A stretch of 64,000 bases of DNA from Vibrio taketomensis (GTDB taxonomy: Bacteria > Pseudomonadota > Gammaproteobacteria > Enterobacterales > Vibrionaceae), in contig NZ_AP019649.1 of assembly GCF_009938165.1 (NCBI RefSeq), forward strand, positions 2,294,001-2,358,000, read 5' to 3'. A program made the position numbers and the translations under genes. A model generated the notes under the pieces. It searched no databases and had not been told where the DNA came from. It saw nothing but the letters and a program-made list of their open reading frames with translations. This document shows, one piece after another, positions 50,751 to 59,885 of the stretch (position 1 is its first letter; each line of letters opens with the position of its first letter).

Positions 50751-52091
50751 TTACCCTTCCTTCACGATCTTGTCTAGGCATTCACGAAGTAGTACACCGT
50801 ACTCGTATTTACCCGGACACACATAGGTACACAGTGCTAAATCTTCTTCATCCAGCTCAAGCGCACCCAACGCTTGCGCGCTGTCTGTATCGCCTGCACA
50901 CAGGTCACGAAGAAGTAAAGTCGGCTCAATATCAAGCGGCATAACGCGCTCGTAGCTACCGATTGGCACCATTGCACGATCACTACCGTTGGTCGTCGTT
51001 GTCATGTTGTACAACTGACCTTTGAATAGGTGACCAAGGAAAGATTTCGTAACAGAGAACTTGTTCTTACCAGGCATTGCCCAACCGAACAGTTCTTTCT
51101 CACGACCTTCGCGTAAAACAGAAACTTGTAGATGGTAACGACCAAGGTATGCAAGAGGACCAGTAGCTTGAGTACCAGAAAGTACTGAACCAGAAATCAC
51201 TCGAACTTCACCTGGCATTAGCTCATTGTCTGTTAGCTCATCTAGGCTTGCACCAATAACAGTGCGAACTAGACGTGGCTTATTCACAACAGGACCCGCT
51301 AGAGCAACAACGCGCTCAACACATAGCTCACCTGTTAGGAATAATTTACCGAACGCGATCACGTCTTGGTAGTTGATGCTCCACGCCACATTGTTTGCAT
51401 CTACTGGGTATAGGAAATGCATGTGGGTACCCGCAAGACCTGCAGGGTGAGGGCCATCAAAGACGTGTTCTTCTACATTAGATTGAGAAGAGCGAGGTAG
51501 ACTTGAGCCAGATTTACATACGTAAACCTTACCTTCAGTTAGGGCTGAAAGAACGTCAAGACCAGCGACGAACGCATCCTTCTCTTCGTTGATAATCAAC
51601 TCAGGCTGAGCCGCAAGTGGATTAGTATCCATTGCAGTTACAAAGATAGCCTTTGTAGAAGAAGCGATAGCTGGAACCTTGCTGAACGGACGAGTACGTA
51701 AAGCTGTCCAAAGACCTGATTCAATTAGTTGAGTTTTGATCGCTTCACGATCAAGACTTGCCAATTGAGCAGCTTCAAACTTGTCGAAAGTTACCTGTTC
51801 GTCACCTGCAGCTTCAATCACTACTGATTGAAGCACACGCTTCGCACCACGGTTCACTTCGATCACTTTACCGCAAATTGGAGAAGTAAATTTAACGCCT
51901 GGGTTCTTCTTGTCTTCAAAAAGAACTTGAGCTTTCTTCACTTCATCACCTACGCGGACATGCATAGTAGGACGCATGCCGACGTACTCTTCGCCAAGCA
52001 AGGCGACTTTTGTGATGGTTTTACCATCATTAATCACCTGGGTAGGAGTTCCTGCGATAGGAAGGTCCAGACCCTTCTTTATTGTAATCAT
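50751..52091 (-). CDS. nqrA: Na+-NQR subunit A
   Basis: Cytoplasmic peripheral subunit of Na+-NQR involved in quinone and inhibitor binding. The start [20 protein letters not shown] (ATG 52089-52091) aligns with the family and gives 446 aa; a longer frame upstream is in the leader. Conserved segments include the beta-barrel [37 protein letters not shown] and the C-terminal [12 protein letters not shown]. First gene of the nqr operon. Confidence 0.97.
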   Translation of the reverse strand: MITIKKGLDLPIAGTPTQVINDGKTITKVALLGEEYVGMRPTMHVRVGDEVKKAQVLFEDKKNPGVKFTSPICGKVIEVNRGAKRVLQSVVIEAAGDEQVTFDKFEAAQLASLDREAIKTQLIESGLWTALRTRPFSKVPAIASSTKAIFVTAMDTNPLAAQPELIINEEKDAFVAGLDVLSALTEGKVYVCKSGSSLPRSSQSNVEEHVFDGPHPAGLAGTHMHFLYPVDANNVAWSINYQDVIAFGKLFLTGELCVERVVALAGPVVNKPRLVRTVIGASLDELTDNELMPGEVRVISGSVLSGTQATGPLAYLGRYHLQVSVLREGREKELFGWAMPGKNKFSVTKSFLGHLFKGQLYNMTTTTNGSDRAMVPIGSYERVMPLDIEPTLLLRDLCAGDTDSAQALGALELDEEDLALCTYVCPGKYEYGVLLRECLDKIVKEG

Positions 52092-52220
52092 ACGCACTTG
52101 CACTACTTTATCGGGAAAAAGATTCTTTAATTGCGTAACGTTTAGACACGACATTTGTGTCCGGTCCCGGCGCATCACTCGCACCGAAATCGCAACATCC
52201 TATTAAAATTCTCGTCACAT

Positions 52221-52250
52221 ATTATATGCGAGATTTGTCAGGGGCGTCAT
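52221..52250 (-). promoter_or_regulatory. Probable sigma-70 promoter for nqrA-F
   Basis: On the minus strand TATAAT (52221-52226) is preceded by ATGACG with an 18-base spacer. The leader to the nqrA ATG would be about 120 bases. Further upstream a TGTTAA pair at 52393-52409 has 10-base spacing. The remaining part of the 414-base nqrA-bolA gap shows nothing further I can support. Confidence 0.45.
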
Positions 52251-52478
52251 TCTATCATCAATTCTCAATATGATGCCATGACCAAAGGGAGAGATACTGC
52301 GATTAAATGACGGTATTTGAGTTTGAAAGGTTAAACAATAGTCATATTTTTGAGCCATCGCACATCGAAGAAAATTGTCGCCACGCCCGCCCGTTAACAA
52401 AATTTAACATAATGCAACATCTGCAATTAATTGCGTTTATTTGTTAGATATATGTTGCTGTTGTTTTTATAGAAAAGA

Positions 52479-52498
52479 AAAGCAGCAACGGCTGCTTT
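52479..52498 (-). terminator. Intrinsic terminator after bolA
   Basis: AAAGCAGC pairs perfectly with GCTGCTTT across AACG; on the minus strand it is followed by TCTTTTC. Confidence 0.7.
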
Positions 52499-52505
52499 CA
52501 GATAT

Positions 52506-52811
52506 TTAGTGTGAACCACCTAAACACATTGGACTATTCGGGGCTGATTGCTGTGTTTTCCACTCCTCTGGAGTGTAAGTATGAATCGCCAACGCGTGAA
52601 TGGAATTGGCTAATTCATCCGCTAAAGTTTGATTAACTAAACGGTGCCTCGCAAGTAGTCTCAGACCTTCAAATTGCTCACTGACCACGACCACTTTAAA
52701 GTGGCTTTCCGATCCCGTAGCAACATTGTGCATATAACTCTCATTGATGACATCAAGATGAATCGGAGACAGTTGCTGATGCAGCTTAGTTTTTATCGTT
52801 TCTTCTATCAT
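52506..52811 (-). CDS. bolA: BolA family protein
   Basis: A 101-aa class-II KH-like protein; BolA forms complexes with monothiol glutaredoxin and affects cell shape and stress responses in relatives. The start [28 protein letters not shown] (ATG 52809-52811) follows GGAG. Conserved segments are [26 protein letters not shown] and the invariant His in the C-terminal [12 protein letters not shown]. Confidence 0.93.
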   Translation of the reverse strand: MIEETIKTKLHQQLSPIHLDVINESYMHNVATGSESHFKVVVVSEQFEGLRLLARHRLVNQTLADELANSIHALAIHTYTPEEWKTQQSAPNSPMCLGGSH

Positions 52812-52949
52812 CGTATTTCTCCACTTCCTATTAACAGCGTGATAACGCACTATAATCCCGCGATGCAGAAATCAAAAGGTTTTAGTTTCCACTTCAGCCC
52901 TCATCTGCGACAATTTCACATAATTTGAAATATACCTAGCGTTCCACTT

Positions 52950-54078
52950 ATGAAATCTGAGCTTACCCTGTTTGACCGCACTTTATCTCTCTTACGTTAC
53001 CCGGAAAGAACGAACGAAACACTTCAAGCATGGGACGCGGGTGATGAATATCTAATTAGCCATATCGAAGAAAAAGATCTCGCTAACGGGCAACATATTT
53101 TGGTCCTAAATGATAGCTTTGGCGCTTTATCTTGTTGGTTATCAAACAAACACCATGTCACTGTCATGAGTGATTCATATATCGCTCACCAAGCAATACA
53201 ACGCAATCTTGAACGCAACCAATGTAACCCGGTTGCGATTATTGATAGCCTAGCGCAATTACCTGCAAAAATAGACTTAGTGTTAATGCAGATTCCACGT
53301 AACAATCGCTTTCTGACGTGGCAATTAAGTCAATTGCGCCAATCTATCGCACCTGAAATCCCAGTAATTGCGGTAAATAAGGCCAAAGAAATTCACTCAT
53401 CAACACTTAAGTTGTTTGAAAAATATCTCGGTGAAACAAAAACTTCATTAGCTTGGAAAAAGCACCGATTAGTATTCTCTTCAGCGACGAGCATTCAGCC
53501 TCAACCTGTCGAACCATTTACCACATGGGACGTAGCCGAACATAACATCACGCTCAATAACTTGCCGAATGTCTATTCAGGTGAAAGCCTTGATCAGGGT
53601 GCACGCTTTATGTTGGAAAACTTACCTCACGGTGACAAATACCAACGAGCGATTGATTTAGGATGTGGTAACGGTGTGCTCTCGGTTAAGTTGGCGCAGC
53701 AAAACCCAACAATGCAAATTAGCTGTGTCGATGAAAGCTACATGGCCGTCGCCTCAGCCAAACAAAACTTAGCTGACAATGTTGGCATGGATCGCGATTT
53801 TCAGTTTATCGCCAATAACTGCCTCGATGGATTTACGGCAGGTCAATACGACTTAGTCGTATGTAATCCCCCTTTCCACCAGCAACAAGCGATTACCGAC
53901 CATATCGCTTGGCAAATGTTCTGTGATGCAAAGCATGTTCTTGACAATGGTGGACAATTATTAGTTATCGGTAATCGCCACCTCGGATACGATGTCAAAC
54001 TAAAGCGTCTTTTGGTAAGTCGAATGTCAGCTTAGTCGCCGCAAATAAAAATTTGTGATTTTACAAGCAACTAAGTAG
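52950..54078 (+). CDS. rlmG: 23S rRNA m2G1835 methyltransferase RlmG, C-terminus frameshifted
   Basis: SAM-dependent guanine-N2 methyltransferase. The N-terminal inactive domain (about 1-190; LNDSFGALSCWL) is followed by the catalytic domain with DLGCGNGVLSV and the NPPFHQQ motif. As written, the frame ends at 54035 with an altered tail (LLVSRMSA). Restoring one T at T4 54010-54013 and one T at T3 54052-54054 gives KRLFGKSNVSLVAANKNFVILQATK with the stop at 54076-54078, about 376 aa, normal for RlmG. RsmC was considered, but the sequence is closer to RlmG. Confidence 0.9.
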
Positions 54079-54133
54079 TCATTTATTATCCACTTAAATT
54101 TGAGCCTTTAATAGTTTAGAAAAGGAAACAACA

Positions 54134-54703
54134 ATGAGAAAATTGGTTCTAGCTGCATCAGTCGCATTATTGGCAGCGTGTTCATCTCCTCAAGAAGAAC
54201 AGCTTAACTTTTCGCCTCGCGCAACGCTAAGTAACAGCAACATCGTTAATGGCAGCACGTTCATGATTACAAGTCAGGATGTACGTTCAGCACAATACGT
54301 GGCTTTAGTTGACAGTGGCCGTTCTAACATTGAGCCTATTCACGCAAAACAAAACGTACGCATTACACTCGAAAATGCATTACTAGAGCAATTCCAATCG
54401 CAAGGTTTCCAATCTTCTGTTAGCAGCAAAAACACGATTGAAGTAGAAGTTCAAGAACTGTTGGTGTCAGTGAAGCATTCTGTAATGGAAAACGAGATGG
54501 ATGCTAAGTTAGTTATGTCTATCACTGCAGAAACGCCGCAAGGCAAACTGGTAAGAACTTACACTGGTACTGCACAACGCACTGGCGCTTTGAGTGCATC
54601 AAATGAAGAGATCGAGCAAGTGCTGAATGACGTTACCAGCCTTGTACTGCGTGAAGCGGCAAATGATCGCGAGCTACAAAATTACATGCAGGAGCGCTTC
54701 TAA
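54134..54703 (+). CDS. YajG family lipoprotein
   Basis: A 189-aa lipoprotein of unknown function; the lipobox is LLAAC with Cys at about 16. The mature domain is a YajG-like fold (TLENALLEQFQSQGFQ; VEVQELLVSVKHS). It overlaps the ppiA start by one base (TAATG) and precedes ampG, an order resembling E. coli yajG-ampG. Confidence 0.88.
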   Translation: MRKLVLAASVALLAACSSPQEEQLNFSPRATLSNSNIVNGSTFMITSQDVRSAQYVALVDSGRSNIEPIHAKQNVRITLENALLEQFQSQGFQSSVSSKNTIEVEVQELLVSVKHSVMENEMDAKLVMSITAETPQGKLVRTYTGTAQRTGALSASNEEIEQVLNDVTSLVLREAANDRELQNYMQERF

Positions 54704-55248
54704 TGTTGAAATACGCCATTGCTGCTTTAGCACTGGTTTCTAGTATGGCTTTTGCCGCTCCGAAAGTTGAAATGGAAACAAATTTAGGCTCATTTGTAAT
54801 CGAGCTGAATGAGCAACAAGCTCCTGTTACCGTGGCTAACTTTCTGAAGTACGTGAAAGATGGCAGTTACGTTGGCACGCAATTCCACCGAGTGATCCCT
54901 GGCTTTATGGCTCAAGGTGGCGGTTTTGATAGTAATATGAACCGTGCAAACACCTACGCTCCAATCAAAAATGAAGCGAGCAACGGTTTAGAAAACAATG
55001 CCGCAACGATTGCGATGGCGCGAACTAATGATCCAAACTCAGCGACACGTCAGTTCTTCATTAACTTAGTTGATAATGATTTCCTTAATTACAATTCACG
55101 CCCACCAGGTTACGCGGTGTTTGGTGAAGTAGTACAAGGTTTTGATGTAGTGCAGAAAATGGCTCAGCAATCAACTCATACTGTAGGCCGTTACCGTGAC
55201 GTTCCAGTCACCCCAATCGTGATCGAAAAAGTCACACTCATCGATTAA
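54703..55248 (+). CDS. ppiA: Periplasmic peptidyl-prolyl cis-trans isomerase (cyclophilin, PpiA-type)
   Basis: Catalyses proline isomerisation during periplasmic folding. The 181-aa precursor has a signal peptide (MLKYAIAALALVSSMAFAA, cleavage near 19). Cyclophilin motifs are FHRVIPGFMAQGGGFD with the catalytic Arg, ATIAMARTNDPNSATRQFFINL and GYAVFGEVVQGFDVV. It is coupled to the yajG-like gene by a TAATG overlap. Confidence 0.92.
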   Translation: MLKYAIAALALVSSMAFAAPKVEMETNLGSFVIELNEQQAPVTVANFLKYVKDGSYVGTQFHRVIPGFMAQGGGFDSNMNRANTYAPIKNEASNGLENNAATIAMARTNDPNSATRQFFINLVDNDFLNYNSRPPGYAVFGEVVQGFDVVQKMAQQSTHTVGRYRDVPVTPIVIEKVTLID

Positions 55249-55328
55249 ACTCAATGGCTCTCACGATGTGAAGAGCCATTTCTCTTTCTCATTCGATTTA
55301 AACCTCATCAACAAGCAGGAATTTTTCC

Positions 55329-56681
55329 ATGGCTAACGCTTCTCTATCTTGGCGAGAGACCGTACGTAGTTACCTTGATAAGCGCTTACTCTGGGTCTTT
55401 ATGTTGGGTTGTTCCAGTGGCTTTCCATGGGTTTTAATCGGCTCTAATATGTCTGGTTGGCTCAAAGATGCGGGCTTAACTCGAGCTGCGATTGGGTATT
55501 TTGGTAGTGTGTTTGCAGTCTATGCGATCAACTTTCTGTGGGCGCCACTGGTTGACCGTGTCAAACTGCCGATACTACATAACCGCTTAGGTCAACGACG
55601 CAGTTGGATATTCCTGTGCCAGTTTTTGGTATTAATCTGTACCTTAGCGATTGCTGGCGTCGATCCGGCGCACAATCTGATGCTGACTTCAATGTTAGCA
55701 CTGTGCATCGCCACCGCTTCTGCAACACAAGACATCGCCATTGATGCATTTCGTATCGATACGTTTCCAAAATCAGAAGCCTCAAAACTACCTCAGGCAT
55801 CTGCAATGGCAGTCATCGGTTGGTGGACCGGCTATTCGCTACCCGGTTATATCGCATTTATGAACGCCGATGATATCGGTTGGAATGGGGTCTACTACGG
55901 CATGGCAGGCATTGTTGCTTTGCTAATGCTATTCACGCTGCTTGTCGGCGAACCTCATACCAAACGTGAAGCTCTGCAAGCTGAGGCAGAACAGCGACAC
56001 AGTAAAATACTGCATGGCAAAATCACCGCATGGTTTAGTGTGACCGTGCTTGAACCATTTATCGACTTTTTCCGCCGTAACGGAACACAGGTAGCACTGA
56101 CCTTATTGCTGTTTGTGTTCCTATTTAAGATTGGCGAAGCCTTCTTAGGCCGAATGTCGATTCCATTTTACAAAGAGATCGGTTTTACCAACGAACAAAT
56201 CGCCTATTACCCTAAACTTATCGGCTGGGGTTTAACCATGCTATTTACCCTATTGGGTAGTATGGTCAATGTGAAGTTCGGTATCGTACGTGGTTTAATG
56301 ATTGGCGGTATTGCCATGGCAGCGAGTAACTTAATGTTTGCTTGGATTGCCAAAGTAGGCCCAAATGAGACACTTTTCCTTGCGACATTAGTGGTCGATA
56401 ACTTTACCTCTGCATTTTCAACCGTCGCCTTTGTATCATTTTTAACAGTCGTGACTGGGCAAGCGTTCTCTGCAACTCAATATGCACTGCTCGCTTCACT
56501 GGGTAATTTTGGTCGTACCACACTTGCCTCATTTAGTGGTGAGCTGGTTGATTACCTCAATGATTGGTCAATGTTCTTTATTATTACCGCATTAATGGTT
56601 ATTCCGAGCTTAGTGATGCTCTATTCATTGCGACATTACTTCGCAGATATGTTAGAGCGAGCCAAGCAGCGCAACGATTAA
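55329..56681 (+). CDS. ampG: AmpG-type muropeptide permease (MFS)
   Basis: Inner-membrane transporter importing anhydro-muropeptides for cell-wall recycling and beta-lactamase signalling. The 450-aa protein has about 12-14 membrane segments. AmpG features are GFSSG-like CSSGFPWVLIGSNMSGWLKD, WAPLVDRVKLP, LGQRRSWIF and ATQDIAIDAFRID. It is shorter than the 491-aa E. coli protein, mainly at the C-terminus. It follows yajG- and ppiA-like genes. Confidence 0.94.
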   Translation: MANASLSWRETVRSYLDKRLLWVFMLGCSSGFPWVLIGSNMSGWLKDAGLTRAAIGYFGSVFAVYAINFLWAPLVDRVKLPILHNRLGQRRSWIFLCQFLVLICTLAIAGVDPAHNLMLTSMLALCIATASATQDIAIDAFRIDTFPKSEASKLPQASAMAVIGWWTGYSLPGYIAFMNADDIGWNGVYYGMAGIVALLMLFTLLVGEPHTKREALQAEAEQRHSKILHGKITAWFSVTVLEPFIDFFRRNGTQVALTLLLFVFLFKIGEAFLGRMSIPFYKEIGFTNEQIAYYPKLIGWGLTMLFTLLGSMVNVKFGIVRGLMIGGIAMAASNLMFAWIAKVGPNETLFLATLVVDNFTSAFSTVAFVSFLTVVTGQAFSATQYALLASLGNFGRTTLASFSGELVDYLNDWSMFFIITALMVIPSLVMLYSLRHYFADMLERAKQRND

Positions 56682-56715
56682 GTGGTGGTGATGATTCATA
56701 TTACGCACCAGCCAA

Positions 56716-56742
56716 CAAAAAGCCCCGTTGTCAAACGGGGCT
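56716..56742. terminator. Bidirectional terminator between ampG and chrR
   Basis: AGCCCCGTT pairs with AACGGGGCT across GTCA. The T run on the minus strand (TTTTTGTTGG) suits chrR; the plus-strand T run is poor. Confidence 0.75.
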
Positions 56743-56762
56743 GAACATGAAGCGTGAGAAGT

Positions 56763-57425
56763 CTATGGGTACAATCCCTTACCAAACAAATTGAACACCC
56801 GAGCCACACCTTGTGTGAACAGCAATGGCTCGGTTAACACGGTCATACACAAACAATCTTCTCCAGGTCTGGTAAACGGACTGTGCTTAACCGAAGCATC
56901 TTTAATCAGATAGTCACCTGCCTCGTAATGTCCATCTTCGTCACTAAAACCGCCATGCAACACCAGTGTAGACTCGTATCCCTTATGAGTATGCTGGGGA
57001 ATTTGAACGTCTTCTGCAATATACAATAAGCTCACTCGTGCTTGTTCGCCGAGTGGAACTTCGGCGCTAAACACCTTTCCACCGTAGTTTTTCCACTCAC
57101 CAATGTGATCAGAAAACCGGCTTAAAGATAAGGGCAGAGTAAATTCCTTACCGTTGACGACCACAGTTTTTGCTTTGCGATTAAAATCAAATGGCTCTGG
57201 CGCCTCTTCAAGCGCCACAATCTTGTCGAACATGGCATCGAATTCGTCACTCGCCGGAACATCAGCGAAAGCGAATGATTCCGCTGCGCTAGTCTCTAAC
57301 TGAGCGCACTTTTGACGGCAAATGGGGCATGATTCAACATGGGTTGCAATCGCGAATCCATCAGTTGGGCTGACCTCACCTTCAACATAAGCGCGCAACA
57401 TTTCAATACTTGGATGATAACTCAT
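56763..57425 (-). CDS. chrR: ChrR-type zinc anti-sigma factor
   Basis: Anti-sigma factor that holds the adjacent ECF sigma factor and releases it on singlet oxygen or related stress in relatives. The 220-aa protein has an N-terminal zinc anti-sigma domain with H4, H29, C33 and C36, the same spacing as H6, H31, C35 and C38 of Rhodobacter ChrR. A C-terminal cupin domain (about 110-200) has HTHKGYE and a later His in VKHSPF, matching its metal site. The start overlaps the sigma gene stop by 4 bases. Confidence 0.93.
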   Translation of the reverse strand: MSYHPSIEMLRAYVEGEVSPTDGFAIATHVESCPICRQKCAQLETSAAESFAFADVPASDEFDAMFDKIVALEEAPEPFDFNRKAKTVVVNGKEFTLPLSLSRFSDHIGEWKNYGGKVFSAEVPLGEQARVSLLYIAEDVQIPQHTHKGYESTLVLHGGFSDEDGHYEAGDYLIKDASVKHSPFTRPGEDCLCMTVLTEPLLFTQGVARVFNLFGKGLYP

Positions 57426-58006
57426 AGATGCTCCGCCTCAATTTCGTTTCTCAACTTTTCAACAGCCAAACGCAATCGCGATTTAACAGTGCCTAAAGGA
57501 ATGTCAAACATGTCTGCCACTTGCTGGTGAGGCAGATCTTCTAAATACACAGCTTGCACAACCTTGCGTTGAGCTTCGGGTAAAATATCCAAAAACTTTA
57601 CCACTTGCTCTTTTAGCATTTCGTGCTCGGGGGCATAGTGATCGACCAAGTCGGGCGGCAGAAAATCAGACGGCCAAATGTCATCCGCTAAAATATGCGC
57701 ATCGCGTCCTTTTTGCTTACGCAGCAAATCAAAACACTGATTTCTCGCTATCGTGTATATCCATGTCGATAACGAGCTTTTGCTGCCATCAAACAACGCG
57801 CATTTTTGCCACACTGTCGCCATCGTCTCTTGTACAAGCTCTATCGCAACTTGCTCGTTACCCATGTGCTTGTATGCGAACTGTTTTAACCTCGGCGAAA
57901 AATGGGTAAATATTTGAGCAAACGCAGATTTGTCACGCTGCTTTACACGCTCCATGCACTCGTGCCAATCAGCTCGAGAGAAGGAACTAGTATCTTGCTT
58001 TATCAT
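57422..58006 (-). CDS. rpoE: ECF sigma factor, ChrR-associated (RpoE-like, ECF11)
   Basis: Extracytoplasmic-function sigma factor of 194 aa. Region 2 spans about 22-100 (FSPRLKQFAYKHMGNEQVAIELVQETMATVW, WIYTIARNQCFDLLRKQK) and region 4 about 130-190 (LPEAQRKVVQAVYLEDLPHQQVADMFDIPLGTVKSRLRLA). Paired with chrR by overlap. A self-promoter motif of the singlet-oxygen sigma type lies upstream. It is not the envelope-stress sigma-E, which is linked to rseABC. Confidence 0.92.
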   Translation of the reverse strand: MIKQDTSSFSRADWHECMERVKQRDKSAFAQIFTHFSPRLKQFAYKHMGNEQVAIELVQETMATVWQKCALFDGSKSSLSTWIYTIARNQCFDLLRKQKGRDAHILADDIWPSDFLPPDLVDHYAPEHEMLKEQVVKFLDILPEAQRKVVQAVYLEDLPHQQVADMFDIPLGTVKSRLRLAVEKLRNEIEAEHL

Positions 58007-58037
58007 CTCCGCATCCTTGAATCGATTACCAACAATT

Positions 58038-58067
58038 ACCTTACGTAACTATACACACTATCGATCA
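58038..58067 (-). promoter_or_regulatory. Predicted autoregulated ECF promoter of rpoE-chrR
   Basis: On the minus strand TGATCG (58062-58067), an 18-base spacer and TAAGGT (58038-58043). This fits the TGATC ... TAAG promoter pattern recalled for ChrR-paired sigma factors. The -35 overlaps the stop codon of the upstream gene. Confidence 0.6.
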
Positions 58068-58637
58068 CTCAGGCTCGATCGCTGATGTCAAAAAGTGCAA
58101 AGCTTCACGGCAATCCGGTTGACGCATTAGGTAGTCAAACTGCGCCATGTTCACAGGCAAAAGCTCAAGCCAACGCTGTGTCACCCAAGAAGCATCATCG
58201 AAAAAACATTGGTCGTACAACTGCCCGACTTGCGGGAATTTGGCGTATACCCGCTGCAACTGCTCGCTAATGTAATTGTTCTCATCTGATAGCGAGCTCA
58301 CGTCCCAACTTGGTAGCCAATCCACTTTTGCAAATCGTAATCCGTCAGGTTCGACGCGCATTCTGCGAATCGACAAACGGCGAATTCCAACGACCGTGAT
58401 CCCAAGTAACCCATCCTCTAGAGTTTCAAAATCCACAATTTTTACTTGTGAGCCGCTGGTAGACAACCCTCCTACTTGGTTGCTTTCATCACGCTCAAAC
58501 AAGCAAATAGCGAAGGTGCCGTCACCCAAACTGGCTTGTTTTACTAGACGTTTATACCTAGGCTCAAAAATTCTCAGGCGCATTTTCCCTTCGGGTAACA
58601 CCACCGTACTGAGAGGAAATAGCATTAATTCAGTCAT
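58065..58637 (-). CDS. LON substrate-binding domain (peptidase S16 N-terminal-like) protein
   Basis: A 190-aa stand-alone Lon N-terminal-like protein without ATPase or protease domains. It begins MTELMLFPLSTVVLPEGKMRLRIFEPRYKRLV, the family signature. The ATG at 58635-58637 fits the family; an upstream ATG would add seven residues. Function is unknown. It precedes rpoE-chrR on the same strand, and may be read with it. Confidence 0.88.
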   Translation of the reverse strand: MTELMLFPLSTVVLPEGKMRLRIFEPRYKRLVKQASLGDGTFAICLFERDESNQVGGLSTSGSQVKIVDFETLEDGLLGITVVGIRRLSIRRMRVEPDGLRFAKVDWLPSWDVSSLSDENNYISEQLQRVYAKFPQVGQLYDQCFFDDASWVTQRWLELLPVNMAQFDYLMRQPDCREALHFLTSAIEPE

Positions 58638-58735
58638 GATGTTTCCTAAATTTTTCACTCAGTTATGTCTACGTAAGCACATCAAGCTTCGATCATTTAC
58701 CGATCCTGTTGGTTATTCGATTACATTTAAATTTG

Positions 58736-58751
58736 CTGTAAGCGTTTGCGT
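58736..58751. promoter_or_regulatory. PurR-like operator upstream of ompK
   Basis: On the minus strand it reads ACGCAAACGCTTACAG, a good PurR match. The 16-mer CGTTTGCGTAATCGAT starting at 58743 is identical to that at the purine permease (33991-34006). It lies 222 bases before ompK and 99 bases before the Lon-domain gene. Confidence 0.55.
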
Positions 58752-58822
58752 AATCGATGTCCCCAACAAATTTTATGCAACACAATACAAATTTTACATT
58801 TCAGTTAAGTTTTAGCTCACTC

Positions 58823-58838
58823 CGTGATCTAGTGCACA
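58823..58838. promoter_or_regulatory. CRP-like site upstream of ompK
   Basis: CGTGA-TCTAGT-GCACA matches TGTGA-N6-TCACA at 8 of 10 positions. Located 135 bases before ompK. CRP control of nucleoside porins (Tsx) is known in E. coli. Apart from this and the PurR-like box, the 336-base gap contains no gene I can support. Confidence 0.5.
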
Positions 58839-58973
58839 CATAAATATCGCTTTTGCACAATAAATCACTTTATTTCGAGATAAATATCAATATCATTGCC
58901 GCAACCAAATCAAGCACACAACAGTAGTGCAACAGTTTTATAAACATATCGTTTCACAAAAGAGAGTTCACCT

Positions 58974-59756
58974 ATGCGTAAATCACTTTTAGCTCTTGGC
59001 GTAGTAACAGCAGTGTCAGCAGTACCAGCACAGGCTGAATACCTATTTGGCTTTGGTAGTATGTACCTTGATTACCAAGTTTGGGATCAAGGCTTTGGTA
59101 ATGACAACGACAACTTTGGTAACGATGTTTCAGACCGTAATCAGGCGGTAATCGGTATTGAAGGTGGTGCGGTATTCGATTGGGGTCAAATTTACGGCTT
59201 CTACGACTATGAAGGTGTGGATCGTGCCGGTGATGACCGTGGTGCTTCTGCAAAAGGTACTATTCATTACAACCTAACAGAATCTGGTATCTCTCTTTAC
59301 GCGCAAGTGTACAACACCGATGCAGATAAAAGTGCTCTGCATGAGCAAAACCGCGTATTAGGTTTTGGTTACACCGGTCTTAAAGGTGACGGTTGGGCAT
59401 TTACACCATTTATCGGTGTGCACCAAATCAATACTGATGGTGGTATTAGCGGTAACAACGGCGGTATGTTTGGTTACGTTGGTTACTACAACACCGACAT
59501 CGGTGGCCAAAACTTTACCTTCTCTACTTGGAACGAACTCGAGTTTGCTCGTAATGATGAGTATTCTGATTTGCAAAGTACTGATTTTAATTCTGGTATT
59601 GATTCAGAGAACTGGGGTTTAAACGGTAGCCTAAATGCAATGTGGAATGTTACTGATCACTTCTCAACAGGTGTTCTTTACCGCTACACGGTGAACAAGC
59701 TAGCACGTAAAGATTACCAAGACTTAATCATCTACCGCGTACAATACAACTTCTAA
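58974..59756 (+). CDS. ompK: OmpK, Tsx-like nucleoside-specific channel (phage receptor type)
   Basis: Outer-membrane beta-barrel of the nucleoside-specific channel family; in V. parahaemolyticus OmpK is the receptor of phage KVP40. The 260-aa precursor has a signal peptide (MRKSLLALGVVTAVSAVPAQA, cleavage after residue 21). The mature N-terminus EYLFGFGSMYLDYQVWD and the C-terminal aromatic (VQYNF) fit the family. It is monocistronic. PurR-like and CRP-like sites upstream fit nucleoside uptake. Confidence 0.93.
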   Translation: MRKSLLALGVVTAVSAVPAQAEYLFGFGSMYLDYQVWDQGFGNDNDNFGNDVSDRNQAVIGIEGGAVFDWGQIYGFYDYEGVDRAGDDRGASAKGTIHYNLTESGISLYAQVYNTDADKSALHEQNRVLGFGYTGLKGDGWAFTPFIGVHQINTDGGISGNNGGMFGYVGYYNTDIGGQNFTFSTWNELEFARNDEYSDLQSTDFNSGIDSENWGLNGSLNAMWNVTDHFSTGVLYRYTVNKLARKDYQDLIIYRVQYNF

Positions 59757-59794
59757 TTGATATTGATGCGATTCAAGAAAAGTTATCTGTAACG

Positions 59795-59820
59795 AAAAGG
59801 CACCCTTAGGTGCCTTTTTT
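59795..59820 (+). terminator. Intrinsic terminator after ompK
   Basis: AAAAGGCACC pairs with GGTGCCTTTT across CTTA, followed by further T. Confidence 0.9.
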
Positions 59821-59885
59821 ATTTGCTTTCCCTCAATCAATCATTATTCTCTGGGCAATATGATTGATTGATGCTGACAGCCTTT

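Noticed and set aside
52393..52409. TGTTAA pair as an ArcA site upstream of nqrA
   Set aside because: The repeats are 10 bases apart rather than the usual 11, and AT-rich DNA gives many such hits.
58638..58815. Plus-strand frame 58276-58815 running over the Lon-domain gene into the ompK upstream gap
   Set aside because: It is antisense to a conserved gene, low in sequence complexity, and has no credible start.
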